DNA from: an uncultured Bacteroidales bacterium
Lineage (GTDB): Bacteria; Bacteroidota; Bacteroidia; Bacteroidales; P3
DNA length: 64,000 nt
Direction of reading: 5' to 3'
Assembly (NCBI GenBank): GCA_900318835.1
Contig: ONLW01000001.1
Coordinates: 1-64,000 of the forward strand
Below are positions 33,988 to 42,107 of the stretch, in pieces (positions within the stretch are counted from its first letter, which is position 1; the number at the start of each line of letters is the position of its first letter). The notes beneath the pieces are model-generated. The model made no database searches. It was not told the origin of the DNA and saw only the letters and a list, made by a program, of their open reading frames with translations. Position numbers and translations under genes: made by a program.

Positions 33988-34413
33988 TCAGGGCCACAGA
34001 TAATGCATTGCGAAACTGCGCAGGAAGTCTTTGATCTCGGTGGTCAGACGGAACTCCTGAGGTACCTCGATATCGCAATTGCCGTTGAGGTCAAACGAAA
34101 TTCTGCCAACATAGTGTCTGATGACAGCGCGATAAGGGGTGTTGAGTTCGAAGAACTTGATGTCGAACTTGATGGCTCTTCTGCCCAGAAGCTGGCCATA
34201 GCCGCCCCACACTCTCCAGGTGGTGCCGTTCACATCGGTGAAGTTCTGTTCCTCGATGGGGAACTGGCCGGGAGCAGTGACATCCTTGGTGGCGACCTGC
34301 TCGGTCTGGGGGTTGACGACGTCATTCTCCTTGTCGCAGGAGACAATCATGAGGCTGCCGAGAGCCATGAGGGCGGCGAGGGCCACCGAATAAAATTTAA
34401 TGGACTTTTTCAT
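33988..34413 (-). CDS. Array lipoprotein, type A, member 1
   Basis: A 141-residue lipoprotein. The leader ends LMIVSC (lipidated C26), followed by DKENDVVNPQTEQV, which nearly all eight array members share. The mature domain is type A: FTDVNGTTWRVWGGYGQ, then RAIKFDIKFFEL and a C-terminal helix TEIKDFLRSFAMHYL. The charged residues straight after the lipidated cysteine resemble a surface-export signal, so it may face outward. Function unknown. It is the last (3') gene of the array and is followed by a terminator. Its closest relative here is 35466-35891. Confidence 0.85.
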   Translation of the reverse strand: MKKSIKFYSVALAALMALGSLMIVSCDKENDVVNPQTEQVATKDVTAPGQFPIEEQNFTDVNGTTWRVWGGYGQLLGRRAIKFDIKFFELNTPYRAVIRHYVGRISFDLNGNCDIEVPQEFRLTTEIKDFLRSFAMHYLWP

Positions 34414-34494
34414 TGTGTTTAATTTTTATTGGTTTGTGTTTAATGGCTTTTTTCTAAAAATAGTGTTTAATGGAATTAATTTCCCCTGTGATGA

Positions 34495-34920
34495 TTAATC
34501 ATACAGCAGATGCTCCGTGAATTCGCGCATGACGAACCAGACCAAGCGAGTGGGTTCTTCGCAGCCGTCGGGAATAAGCGTGAATTGACCGGGTCTGCAA
34601 GAGAAGTCCCACACAGCCTTGCCTTTATAGTAATAGGTACGATCGCCACTGCGCTCTCTGAATTTAACCTCCAGATAGACGCCGTTGCGGCCACCGTTGA
34701 CGTTGAGCCACTGGCCAGTGCCACGTATACTCCAACTACGTCCCATCGAGTCGTTGAAACGCTCATTGATCTGGAATTGCAGTGTTTTGGTGCTGGGGGC
34801 GACCTGCTCGGTCTGGGGGTTGATGACGTCATTCTCCTTGTCGCAGGAGACAAAGGCGAGGCTGCCGACAGCCATGAGGGCTGCGAGGGCCAAGGGGATG
34901 GTTTTGAGAGTGTGTTTCAT
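34495..34920 (-). CDS. Array lipoprotein, type B, member 2
   Basis: A 141-residue lipoprotein with leader ending LAFVSC and DKENDVINPQTEQV. The mature part is type B: FNDSMGRSWSIRGTGQWLN, NGGRNGVYLEVKFRER, YYYKGKAVWDFS and a C-terminal LVWFVMREFTEHLLYD. It is close to 35972-36391 and 37511-37933, which share most of these segments. Its N-terminal 15 residues (MKHTLKTIPLALAAL) differ from the other members, suggesting recombination or drift in the leader. Confidence 0.85.
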   Translation of the reverse strand: MKHTLKTIPLALAALMAVGSLAFVSCDKENDVINPQTEQVAPSTKTLQFQINERFNDSMGRSWSIRGTGQWLNVNGGRNGVYLEVKFRERSGDRTYYYKGKAVWDFSCRPGQFTLIPDGCEEPTRLVWFVMREFTEHLLYD

Positions 34921-34988
34921 ATTTTTATGTGTTTAAGTTTAATTGTTATTACTGTGTGTGTTTAATGGTTTTATGTTTGTGAAGAGGG

Positions 34989-35423
34989 TCAGATGCGAAG
35001 CAGATATCTTGCGAAATCGCTAAGGAACTGATCGAGTTCAGGAGTGAGATGGAAGTTGGCACCGTAAATGCGGTAGTTGCCTTCGTCGTCGAACTTGATA
35101 GTCCCATCAAAGCGCCATTTTTTCACAATTTGGTTGGCGGCATGGATAGCATGGTGGAACTTAATGTCGATTTCGAGAGCATGGCCTGGCTCAATAATCT
35201 CGCCGTGCCCCCCCTGTATATACCAGCACATACCGCTACCATCGGTGAAATACTGGGGATTGATGATAAAGATTCTGCCTTGATCGGAGGTATTTTTCGT
35301 TGAGACCTGCTCGGTCTGGGGGTTGATGACGTCATTCTCCTTGTCGCAAGAGACAAAGGCGAGGCTGCCGACAGCCATGAGGGCTGCGAAGGCCACCGAA
35401 TAGAATTTAATGGATTTTTTCAT
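34989..35423 (-). CDS. Array lipoprotein, type C, member 3
   Basis: A 144-residue lipoprotein with leader ending LAFVSC and DKENDVINPQTEQV. The mature part is type C: INPQYFTDGSGMCWYIQGGH, LEIDIKFHHA, GTIKFDDEGNYRIYGANF and the C-terminal helix LTPELDQFLSDFARYLL. Types A, B and C share the frame D..G..W...G.G and a C-terminal amphipathic helix, so they are one family with different bodies. Confidence 0.85.
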   Translation of the reverse strand: MKKSIKFYSVAFAALMAVGSLAFVSCDKENDVINPQTEQVSTKNTSDQGRIFIINPQYFTDGSGMCWYIQGGHGEIIEPGHALEIDIKFHHAIHAANQIVKKWRFDGTIKFDDEGNYRIYGANFHLTPELDQFLSDFARYLLRI

Positions 35424-35465
35424 TGTGTTTAATTTTTATTGGTTTGTGTTTAATGGATTCTAATT

Positions 35466-35891
35466 TTAGTTGTGCAACCAATACCAAGCGTAGTCACGCA
35501 AGAAATCCTTGATTTCGGTAGTCCACGGCTGATCCAGACTTCCATTAATATTGCAAGAACCATCGAGTTCGAATGCAACCGTGCCAACAAAATGCTTAAT
35601 AGCAACACGAGAAGGAGTATAAAGCTCATAGAATTTGATATCAAGCTTGATGGCTCTTCTTCCCAAAATCTGGCCATAACCGCCCCATACCTTCCAGGTA
35701 GTACCGTTCATGTCGGTAAAAATCTGCTCGTTGATAGGGAACTGACTGGGAGCCGTAACATCCTTGGTAGCGACTTGCTCGGTCTGGGGGTTGACGGCGT
35801 CGTTCTCCTTGTCGCAGGAGACAATCATGAGGCTGCCGACAGCCATGAGGGCAGCGAGGGCCACCGAATAAAATTTAATGGACTTTTTCAT
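35466..35891 (-). CDS. Array lipoprotein, type A, member 4
   Basis: A 141-residue type A lipoprotein (leader ending LMIVSC, then DKENDAVNPQTEQV). It shares FTDMNGTTWKVWGGYGQILG and RRAIKLDIKF with 33988-34413, and ends TEIKDFLRDYAWYWLHN. The intergenic region before it carries ccattaaacac and an attaaacaca motif next to the start, as in most members. Confidence 0.85.
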   Translation of the reverse strand: MKKSIKFYSVALAALMAVGSLMIVSCDKENDAVNPQTEQVATKDVTAPSQFPINEQIFTDMNGTTWKVWGGYGQILGRRAIKLDIKFYELYTPSRVAIKHFVGTVAFELDGSCNINGSLDQPWTTEIKDFLRDYAWYWLHN

Positions 35892-35971
35892 TGTGTTTAA
35901 TTTTTATTGGTTTGTGTTTAATGGCTTTTTTTCAAAATAGTGTTTAATGGAATTGATTCGTCCTGTAGTTA

Positions 35972-36391
35972 TTAATACAGCAAGTGCTTCGAGAAATCAC
36001 GCATGACGAACCAGACCAGACGAGAGGGTTCCTCGCCGTCGGGGATAAGTGTGAATTGGACGGGATCGACAGTGGGATTCCACACAGCCTGGCCTTTATA
36101 GTAATAGATAACATCATCACCGCGCTGTCTGAAGTTGACATTCAGATAGACACCGTTGCGGCCACCGTTGACATTGATCCACTGGCCGGTACCATGTATA
36201 TTCCAATAGCGTCCCATCGTGTCACGGAAACACTCGTTGACCTGGAACTGCAGCGATTTGGTGCTGGGAGCGACCTGCTCGGTCTGGGGGTTGATGACGT
36301 CATTTTCCTTGTCGCAGGAGACAAAGGTGAGGCTACCGAGAGCCATGAGGGCGGCGAGAGCCACCGAATAGAATTTAAAAGACTTCTTCAT
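35972..36391 (-). CDS. Array lipoprotein, type B, member 5
   Basis: A 139-residue type B lipoprotein with leader ending LTFVSC and DKENDVINPQTEQV. It has FRDTMGRYWNIHGTGQWIN, NGGRNGVYLNVNFRQRG, YYYKGQAVWN and a C-terminal LVWFVMRDFSKHLLY. It follows the type C gene at 36484 by 92 bp and precedes the type A gene. Confidence 0.85.
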   Translation of the reverse strand: MKKSFKFYSVALAALMALGSLTFVSCDKENDVINPQTEQVAPSTKSLQFQVNECFRDTMGRYWNIHGTGQWINVNGGRNGVYLNVNFRQRGDDVIYYYKGQAVWNPTVDPVQFTLIPDGEEPSRLVWFVMRDFSKHLLY

Positions 36392-36483
36392 TGTGTTTAT
36401 TTTTAGGTTTTAATTTAATGGATTATTCTAAGTGGAATTAAAGGGAAATAGTGTTTAATGGCATTTTATTGACCTCTTACCGG

Positions 36484-36906
36484 TTAAATGCCCATCAGAT
36501 GTCTTGCGAAGTCGCTCAAGAACTGTTCGATTTCGGGAGTCAGTCTGAAGTCGGCACCGTAGATGTAGTAGTTGCCCTGGTCGTCGAACTTAATCGTGCC
36601 GGCATAGTGCCAGATGCGCTCACGAGCGTTGGCCGAGTTGAAGGCATAGCGGAACTTGATATCAAGTTCGATAACATGACCGGGCTGAAGAACATGACCG
36701 TGACCACCCCACAGATACCAGACCATACCACTACCATCGGTGAAATACTGAGGATCGATGGGAAAGATGCGCTTCAAGGCGGGAGTCTCCTGCTCGGTCT
36801 GGGGGTTGATGACGTCATTTTCCTTGTCGCACGAAACGACGGTGAGGCTGCCGAGAGCCATGAGGGCGGCGAGAGCCACCGGATAGAATTTGAAATTCTG
36901 TTTCAT
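36484..36906 (-). CDS. Array lipoprotein, type C, member 6
   Basis: A 140-residue type C lipoprotein with leader ending LTVVSC and DKENDVINPQTEQE. The mature part has IDPQYFTDGSGMVWYLWGGH, IELDIKFRYAFNSANARERI, GTIKFDDQGNYYIYGADF and LTPEIEQFLSDFARHL. It is close to 34989-35423 in the second half. Its leader (MKQNFKFYPVALAAL) matches member 8 better than its neighbours. Confidence 0.85.
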   Translation of the reverse strand: MKQNFKFYPVALAALMALGSLTVVSCDKENDVINPQTEQETPALKRIFPIDPQYFTDGSGMVWYLWGGHGHVLQPGHVIELDIKFRYAFNSANARERIWHYAGTIKFDDQGNYYIYGADFRLTPEIEQFLSDFARHLMGI

Positions 36907-36998
36907 TGTTTTTTTATTTTAATGAGTTAATGCTTAATGGATTATTCAAAAATTAAAAAGGAGACGTGTTTAATGGTGTTTTATTAACCCCGCACGGG

Positions 36999-37430
36999 TT
37001 AGATTCCCAACCAATATTTTGCAAATTCGCACAAGAATTCCTCAACATCGGAGGGAATATAGTAATCATTTACTCCGGTGAGTGTAATCGTGTGGTTGCC
37101 ATGAGCATCAAAGGTGACAATGCCATAGAAGTCCCATATACGGGGACGTTCCGCAGCAGCCGAGCTGAAGGCATGGTTGAATCGGATGTCGAAGGCTATT
37201 TCTTTGCCCGGATTGTGAATATGGCCGCGACCTTTGACTTGCCACACCGTACCTGTTGCATCAGTAAAATCCATGGGATCGATATCGAACCAACGCTTCA
37301 GGGCAGGAGTCTCCTGCTCAGTCTGGGGATTGATGACGTCATTTTCCTTGTCGCACGAGACAGCGGTAAGGCTGCCGAGAGCCATGAGGGCGGCAAGAGC
37401 CACCGGATAGAATTTAATGGATTTTTTCAT
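36999..37430 (-). CDS. Array lipoprotein, type C, member 7
   Basis: A 143-residue type C lipoprotein with leader ending LTAVSC and DKENDVINPQTEQE. It begins mature with RWFDIDPMDFTDATGTVWQV, continues FDIRFNHAFSSAAAERPRIW and ends VEEFLCEFAKYWLGI. It is the most divergent type C member. The 80 bp before its start closely match the sequence before member 1, showing a shared duplicated junction. Confidence 0.83.
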   Translation of the reverse strand: MKKSIKFYPVALAALMALGSLTAVSCDKENDVINPQTEQETPALKRWFDIDPMDFTDATGTVWQVKGRGHIHNPGKEIAFDIRFNHAFSSAAAERPRIWDFYGIVTFDAHGNHTITLTGVNDYYIPSDVEEFLCEFAKYWLGI

Positions 37431-37510
37431 TGTGTTTAATTTTTATTGGTTTGTGTTTAATGGTCTTTTCTAAAAATAGTATTTAATGAAACTGATTTGC
37501 CCTATGATGA

Positions 37511-37933
37511 TTAATCATACAACAGATGCTCCGAGAATTCGCGCATGACGAACCAGACCAGACGAGAGGGTTGTTCACCGTCAGGAATAAGCGTGAATGG
37601 GGAGGGATCAACAGAGATGTCCCACACAGCCTTGCCTTTATAGTAATAGGTACGATCGTCACCGCGCTGTCTGAATTTAACCTCCAGATAGACGCCGTTG
37701 CGGCCACCGTTGACGTTGAGCCACTGGCCAGTGCCATCCATAATCCATCTACGCCCCATCGAGTCGGTGAAGCGCTCATTGATCTGGAACTGCAGCGTTT
37801 TGGTGCTGGGAGCGACCTGCTCGGTCTGGGGATTGATGACGTCATTCTCCTTGTCGCACGAGACGGCGGTAAGGCTGCCGAGAGCCATGAGGGCGGCAAG
37901 AGCTACTGGATAGAATTTGAAATTCTGTTTCAT
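37511..37933 (-). CDS. Array lipoprotein, type B, member 8 (first gene of the array)
   Basis: A 140-residue type B lipoprotein, the 5'-most gene of the array. Leader ends LTAVSC, then DKENDVINPQTEQV. The mature part has FTDSMGRRWIMDGTGQWLN, NGGRNGVYLEVKFRQRGDD, YYYKGKAVWDIS and a C-terminal LVWFVMREFSEHLLYD. The upstream region (37934-38231) is AT-rich with a compound hairpin at 38074-38128; a promoter is expected there but no clean TAnnTTTG was seen. Confidence 0.85.
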   Translation of the reverse strand: MKQNFKFYPVALAALMALGSLTAVSCDKENDVINPQTEQVAPSTKTLQFQINERFTDSMGRRWIMDGTGQWLNVNGGRNGVYLEVKFRQRGDDRTYYYKGKAVWDISVDPSPFTLIPDGEQPSRLVWFVMREFSEHLLYD

Positions 37934-38073
37934 TGTTTTTTTTTTGGAATTTGTAATTTGTTTTTTTATTTATGGTAAAAAGGTATTCATTACATCCTGT
38001 CAAATGGCACATGATATAACATTTCAAAAAAGAATTAAAATAAAGGGCAAAGGACCAGTATTTTGTCCCACGC

Positions 38074-38128
38074 CTACACATTTTCCACACAATAAATCGG
38101 GCAGATTCCCGTTATGAAGAATGTGTAG
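38074..38128. terminator. Compound hairpin between the sigma operon and the lipoprotein array
   Basis: Outer arms ctacacatt (38074) and aatgtgtag (38120) enclose an inner stem cggg/cccg (38098-38111). It may end the leftward sigma-operon transcript before the array starts. Its T tract is weak. Confidence 0.45.
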
Positions 38129-38231
38129 AGCGTGTTGCTCTATACCCTGGGTGCCAAAAGGCAGAGGAGAGGCGAATTGCGAGCTTCAAATAACAATCAA
38201 GCTTCCCCCTGCAAGGACACCCTCTCTTTTT

Positions 38232-38642
38232 CTATTCCTCAGTCTTGCTAGCGATGACCGTGTAGGTTCCGTCCCTGCAGATGACATTCACATTATATCC
38301 CAGCATGGACATATCCATAGCCCATTGCATAGCCTTGCGTCTGTCTGAAGTGACATAGGTCTGGACATCCTTGGTGGCCATACAACCGTTCCCGTTGCCT
38401 TCAATGAAAATCGCGTGTCCCTGACTCGCAAGGGTCATCAAACTCTCGTAAAGGGCTACCAGTTCGGTATCACTGTACAAAACAGCCTGCTGGGCTATGC
38501 CGTCAACGAAGTAATTCACCGTATATAGAACCCCTTTCTCCGACACAGCGGGGTTCTGTTCCGTAAAATCTTCTTTCTGGCAACCGACTGTCAAGGTTGC
38601 CATCACTGCGAAGAGTGCGACTGAGACAAGATGTTTTCTCAT
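38232..38642 (-). CDS. Lipoprotein of unknown function downstream of the sigma operon
   Basis: A 136-residue lipoprotein (lipobox LTVGC, C21, then QKEDFTEQNP). The mature part starts with VLYTVNYFVDGIAQQAVLYS and ends CRDGTYTVIASKTEE. I recognise no family. The KED after the lipidated cysteine is like that of the array proteins (DKEND), but the bodies do not align by eye. It lies 41 bp after the third gene of the sigma operon and may be part of that transcript. Confidence 0.72.
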   Translation of the reverse strand: MRKHLVSVALFAVMATLTVGCQKEDFTEQNPAVSEKGVLYTVNYFVDGIAQQAVLYSDTELVALYESLMTLASQGHAIFIEGNGNGCMATKDVQTYVTSDRRKAMQWAMDMSMLGYNVNVICRDGTYTVIASKTEE

Positions 38643-38683
38643 GGTGTGTGTGTTTTGGTTTATAATAATGTTTATTTCATCTT

Positions 38684-39184
38684 TCAGCGTGATATCTCAT
38701 TAAACTTTTCTCCCATGATGGCGGCGTACTGTCCGTTGGTGATTGAGTGGAAGATGCACACAGTTCTGTGGTACCGGGAATAGATAAAGACAGTCTTTAG
38801 ATTATGAGGTTCACTATCCTCAATGGCGGTATCCTGTACCACATAGGACTCGAAATTTGTTTCAGTAAAATAGTATTCTCTATATTCTTCGGGAATCTGC
38901 TCCGTAGTTAACAGGTGCAACTCTCCACACACCTGTTCCCATACTATTGAATCGGACACTTCAAGCAGGGTGACATCGAGTCGGGTGGTGTCGTTGACAC
39001 GGTAGCCCTTGATATAGGAGGCTGTCACGCCTTCGCGGTCGGCATAGCGAGTATAGAGCTCGCTCACCTCGTCCGAAGGGAAGAGGCGATGCCATCGATT
39101 AGCCACCGTGATGGCGCCCAGCGCCACCACCAAGACCGCAGCAAAAAACAGCCAAAAACGAACCCTATTCTTTTTACAATTCAT
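38684..39184 (-). CDS. Membrane-anchored protein, third gene of the sigma operon
   Basis: A 166-residue protein with a single N-terminal TM helix (FWLFFAAVLVVALGAITVA) and a periplasmic or extracellular domain of unknown fold. No family is recognised. Its start overlaps the stop of the anti-sigma-like gene by 4 bp (ATGA), so it is translationally coupled and probably part of the sensing or anti-sigma side of the operon. Confidence 0.7.
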   Translation of the reverse strand: MNCKKNRVRFWLFFAAVLVVALGAITVANRWHRLFPSDEVSELYTRYADREGVTASYIKGYRVNDTTRLDVTLLEVSDSIVWEQVCGELHLLTTEQIPEEYREYYFTETNFESYVVQDTAIEDSEPHNLKTVFIYSRYHRTVCIFHSITNGQYAAIMGEKFNEISR

Positions 39185-39510
39185 ATTTTCTCTATTGCAA
39201 GACGGATGATATCGCAGATGTGTCGACTATCAACATCATCAGATTGGGTAATCTGATCGTATTCTGTTGCCGCCATGGCGGAAGACCAGGAGGTGCAACA
39301 ACCCACAAAAAGGCAGGCTGCCAAGATGGTGCGTCTCACAGCCTCGTAGCGGCGACGGCGGACACACCAATGATGGAGGTCAGCATTGTGATCGGCTGCC
39401 AACTGACGCACAAAAGCCAATTCCTGACGGTTGTTCTCCGCCGCAAGGTCAATCTTTTTTTCAATCTCTTGTTCTGTCATAATATTCTTTTTTTCATCCA
39501 TTTCGTTCAT
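39181..39510 (-). CDS. Putative anti-sigma membrane protein
   Basis: A 109-residue protein with a long cytosolic-looking helix (EKKIDLAAENNRQELAFVRQL, two adjacent stretches) followed by a TM segment (about TILAACLFVGCCTSWSSAMA) and a short tail. Position directly after a sigma factor gene, with a 4-bp overlap at both ends, suggests an anti-sigma role. There is no clear zinc anti-sigma motif (one HxxxCxxC is missing), so function rests on context. Confidence 0.6.
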   Translation of the reverse strand: MNEMDEKKNIMTEQEIEKKIDLAAENNRQELAFVRQLAADHNADLHHWCVRRRRYEAVRRTILAACLFVGCCTSWSSAMAATEYDQITQSDDVDSRHICDIIRLAIEKI

Positions 39511-40019
39511 ATAGATACATTCCTCATGTATTGTTGTTGCATTTTCTGTATGATGCGCTGTCGCATCTTGTTTATTCCTTCCCCCGTCGTCTCCATCCTC
39601 TCTGCTATCTCTCGCTGGGCGTATCCCTCCAGTATCAAGAGGAGCATGTGCTGCTCTCTGTCGGTGAGCCCTGCCGCCAAGTCTTCTATCGTCTCACGGA
39701 ACTCGGCCTCGGGATTCGCCGCAGACAGGTTCTCGGTCAATTCCTCGCTGATGGCCAGCCATTCCATTTCGACACGTTTCCGGTGGGAGAATGTGCTCCG
39801 GCACTGCCATGCCACCCAAGCGGCCTGTTGAAGGGCATGTACTCCAGACCGCAGGGAGGCAAGGTGGTACCAGATAGCAATATAACAGTCTTGTATCAGT
39901 TCTTCGCATAGTTTTTCATCCCCCGATGAGTGTCGCCAACAGAGTCTTCTTATAAGACCTCTGTAGCGGTTTATCAGGGCCTCGAACAGTTCATATTTAG
40001 TCTTCCTGTCGTCAGCCAT
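39507..40019 (-). CDS. RNA polymerase sigma-70 family (ECF-type) sigma factor
   Basis: A 170-residue sigma factor. Region 2 is visible in FEALINRYRGLIRRLCW and ELIQDCYIAIWYHL, and region 4 in LTDREQHMLLLILEGYAQRE and IAERMETTGEGINKMRQRII, a helix-turn-helix. It would direct a specific regulon together with the two membrane proteins downstream. The operon lies directly upstream of the lipoprotein array in the same direction, but a regulatory link is untested. The 41-bp conserved element at 40037-40078 lies just before its ATG. Confidence 0.85.
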   Translation of the reverse strand: MADDRKTKYELFEALINRYRGLIRRLCWRHSSGDEKLCEELIQDCYIAIWYHLASLRSGVHALQQAAWVAWQCRSTFSHRKRVEMEWLAISEELTENLSAANPEAEFRETIEDLAAGLTDREQHMLLLILEGYAQREIAERMETTGEGINKMRQRIIQKMQQQYMRNVSI

Positions 40020-40036
40020 TATTATGCCCTTCTACT

Positions 40037-40078
40037 TATATAATAACCACCCAAAAGGCCAAAATAGGACATTGGGGG
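40037..40078. repeat. Conserved non-coding element, copy 2 of 2, upstream of the sigma factor gene
   Basis: tatataataaccaccc with caaaataggacattgggg resembles 5964-6006. It lies 18 bp before the sigma factor ATG in the divergent region 40020-40258 and may be a regulatory site of the sigma operon. Confidence 0.6.
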
Positions 40079-40238
40079 GTCATTTTTTAAGATTATTTAA
40101 CATTTACAATTTCACAAATCATAGCAAAAAATTGTTAAATTACACAAAACTAAGCACTTAAGGAGCTTTCCCATTTTATACTCATTTTGCGCATTAAAAA
40201 CGTAAAAAGAGATTTTTTATTTTATGAAATTTTTTTTT

Positions 40239-40246
40239 TAATTTTG
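40239..40246 (+). promoter_or_regulatory. Bacteroidota -7 promoter box (TAATTTTG) for the peptide ABC gene
   Basis: TAATTTTG matches TAnnTTTG and lies 12 bp before the GTG start at 40259. This would give a very short 5' leader, which supports the GTG over upstream in-frame codons. Confidence 0.6.
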
Positions 40247-40258
40247 CGTTATTTTGAC

Positions 40259-41977
40259 GTGAAAAAAGAGAACATTTTACTCGAGGTACGGAACCTGTCG
40301 GTGGCCTTCGACGGATACACCGTGGTGGAGGGACTCGACCTCCGTCTGGAGCGGGGCAAGACCCTCGGCATCGTGGGCGAGAGCGGCTCGGGAAAGAGCG
40401 TCAGCTCCCTGGCCCTCATGGGGCTGCTGCCGAAGAACACCACGGTCAGCGGACATGCCTGGCTGTCCGACAAGTCGGACGAGTTAGACAAGTCAGACCT
40501 CCTGACCCTCTCCGAGGAGCAGTTCCGCGGCATCCGCGGCCATCGCATCGCCATGATCTTCCAAGAGCCCATGACCTCCCTCAACCCCGTCCAGCGCTGC
40601 GGCGAACAGGTCATGGAGATGATGAAAGCGCATCAGAATACTCTGAACCATAACACCCAGAAACAGCGCGTCCTTGAGCTTTTCCGTGAGGTGCTCCTCC
40701 CCCGCCCCGAAAAGATTTTCGACAGCTACCCCCACGAGATCAGCGGTGGCCAGAAACAGCGTGTGATGATCGCCATGGCCCTCGCCAACAACCCCGACCT
40801 TCTCATTGCCGACGAGCCCACCACAGCCCTCGACGTCACCGTCCAGAAGACCATCATCGAGCTCCTTCGCTCGCTGCAGCAAAAACACGGCATCAGTATC
40901 ATCTTCATCACCCATGACCTAGGGGTCATCAGCCAAATTGCCGACAACATCCTGGTGATGTACCGCGGACACATGGTGGAGCAAGGTCCTGCCTATGACA
41001 TCCTGCACCACCCCAAGGAACCTTACACACAAGGCCTTCTGGCTTGCCGCCCCCCCCTCGACAACCGCCCCGAAAGGCTGCCCACAGTGGAAGAGTTCTT
41101 GAATGGGGCTAATGGGGTTAATAGAGCTACTGGGCAACATGAAGCCCATTCAACCCCAATTGCCCATTCAACCCACCAACCACTTTTCACCGTCAAGGAC
41201 CTGACGGTTGAATACACCCTCAAGCGCTCCCTCTTCGGGCGCCCCCTGCAGACTCTCAAGGGGGTCGACGGCATCTCTTTCGACATCCATGAGGGCGAGA
41301 CCCTCGGCCTCGTGGGCGAGAGCGGCTGCGGCAAGAGCACCCTCGGACGCGCCCTCCTGCGTCTCATCGACCACAGCGCCGGCAGCGTCAGTTACAGGGG
41401 CCGCTCACTCGACACCCTCAGCCGCCGCGAGATGCGGACCCTCAGGCCCAAGCTGCAGATCATCTTCCAGGACCCCTACTCCAGCCTCAATCCGAGAATC
41501 ACCATAGGCGACGCCATAGCAGAGCCCCTGAGGGTGCATCGGAAAAATACATCTAGTAATTCCAGTTCTTCTAGTATTACTAGCATTACTAAAGACTTGA
41601 TGGAGCAGGTGGGCCTCCTGCCCGACTGGTACAGTCGCTATCCACATGAGCTCAGCGGCGGCCAGCGCCAGCGCGTATGCATCGCACGGGCCCTCATCCT
41701 CCAGCCCGAATTGGTGGTCTGCGACGAGAGCGTCTCAGCCCTCGACGTCAGCGTCCAGGCCCAGGTCCTCAACCTACTCAACGACCTTAAACGCCAGTAC
41801 CACTACACATACCTCTTCATCACCCACGACCTCTCGGTGGTGAAATTCCTCTCCGACCGCATCATGGTGATGCAGAAAGGCCAAATCGTCGAGAGCGGCG
41901 CCCCCGACGCCCTCTTCTCCTCCCCACAGACACCCTATACCCAGACCCTCATAGACGCCATCCCCAGGATTTCCTAA
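40259..41977 (+). CDS. Fused two-domain peptide ABC transporter ATPase (OppD-OppF type)
   Basis: A 572-residue cytosolic protein with two ABC ATPase domains in one chain. Domain 1 has Walker [12 protein letters not shown] and signature [10 protein letters not shown]; domain 2 has [11 protein letters not shown] and [10 protein letters not shown]. It would power a di/oligopeptide importer with two permeases not in this window. The GTG at 40259 ([17 protein letters not shown]) is preferred because it directly follows the promoter box. Three 9-bp repeat arrays interrupt it: 40463-40498 ([11 protein letters not shown]), 41102-41173 (between the domains) and 41553-41597 ([10 protein letters not shown]). 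A terminator follows at 42041. Confidence 0.9.
   Translation: MKKENILLEVRNLSVAFDGYTVVEGLDLRLERGKTLGIVGESGSGKSVSSLALMGLLPKNTTVSGHAWLSDKSDELDKSDLLTLSEEQFRGIRGHRIAMIFQEPMTSLNPVQRCGEQVMEMMKAHQNTLNHNTQKQRVLELFREVLLPRPEKIFDSYPHEISGGQKQRVMIAMALANNPDLLIADEPTTALDVTVQKTIIELLRSLQQKHGISIIFITHDLGVISQIADNILVMYRGHMVEQGPAYDILHHPKEPYTQGLLACRPPLDNRPERLPTVEEFLNGANGVNRATGQHEAHSTPIAHSTHQPLFTVKDLTVEYTLKRSLFGRPLQTLKGVDGISFDIHEGETLGLVGESGCGKSTLGRALLRLIDHSAGSVSYRGRSLDTLSRREMRTLRPKLQIIFQDPYSSLNPRITIGDAIAEPLRVHRKNTSSNSSSSSITSITKDLMEQVGLLPDWYSRYPHELSGGQRQRVCIARALILQPELVVCDESVSALDVSVQAQVLNLLNDLKRQYHYTYLFITHDLSVVKFLSDRIMVMQKGQIVESGAPDALFSSPQTPYTQTLIDAIPRIS
40463..40498. repeat. Intragenic array of four 9-bp units (AAGTCGGAC) in the peptide ABC gene
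   Basis: Units are ctgtccgac, aagtcggac, gagttagac, aagtcagac, read in frame as [12 protein letters not shown]. The same type occurs in the dnaK leader (27284-27328). Confidence 0.85.
41102..41173. repeat. Intragenic 9-bp repeats in the ABC interdomain linker
   Basis: Units aatggggct, aatggggtt, aatagagct, actgggcaa are followed by cattcaacc, ccaattgcc, cattcaacc. The second half is partly the inverse of the first. It encodes a flexible linker between the two ATPase domains. Confidence 0.7.
41553..41597. repeat. Intragenic array of five 9-bp units (CTAGTATTA) in the second ABC domain
   Basis: Units are ctagtaatt, ccagttctt, ctagtatta, ctagcatta, ctaaagact, 45 bp in all. It encodes the Ser/Thr-rich stretch [14 protein letters not shown], just after the Q-loop region. 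Confidence 0.75.
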
Positions 41978-42040
41978 GGGCTTTCCTGGGCCCTCTAGGA
42001 CCCTACCCTTCAGAGCCCCCCCCCCTAGACCCCAAAAAAC

Positions 42041-42070
42041 GAGCCCGCGGCGAGGAATCGCTGCGGGCTC
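42041..42070. terminator. Hairpin between the ABC and DksA-like genes
   Basis: gagcccgc and gcgggctc pair with an inner stem and 14-nt loop. It sits between convergent genes and probably serves both. Confidence 0.7.
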
Positions 42071-42107
42071 TGCATTGTCAAAGTTATATGTTGAGTTGTG
42101 AATGTTC

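Noticed and set aside
33955..37978. Plus-strand frames of 132-159 codons opposite each array lipoprotein
   Set aside because: Mirror frames of the real minus-strand genes; products have no signal and simply repeat because the genes are paralogs.
41978..42040. Further short repeat (cctaaggg / ccctctagg) after the ABC gene
   Set aside because: Units are too irregular to count as one of the 7-9 bp arrays.
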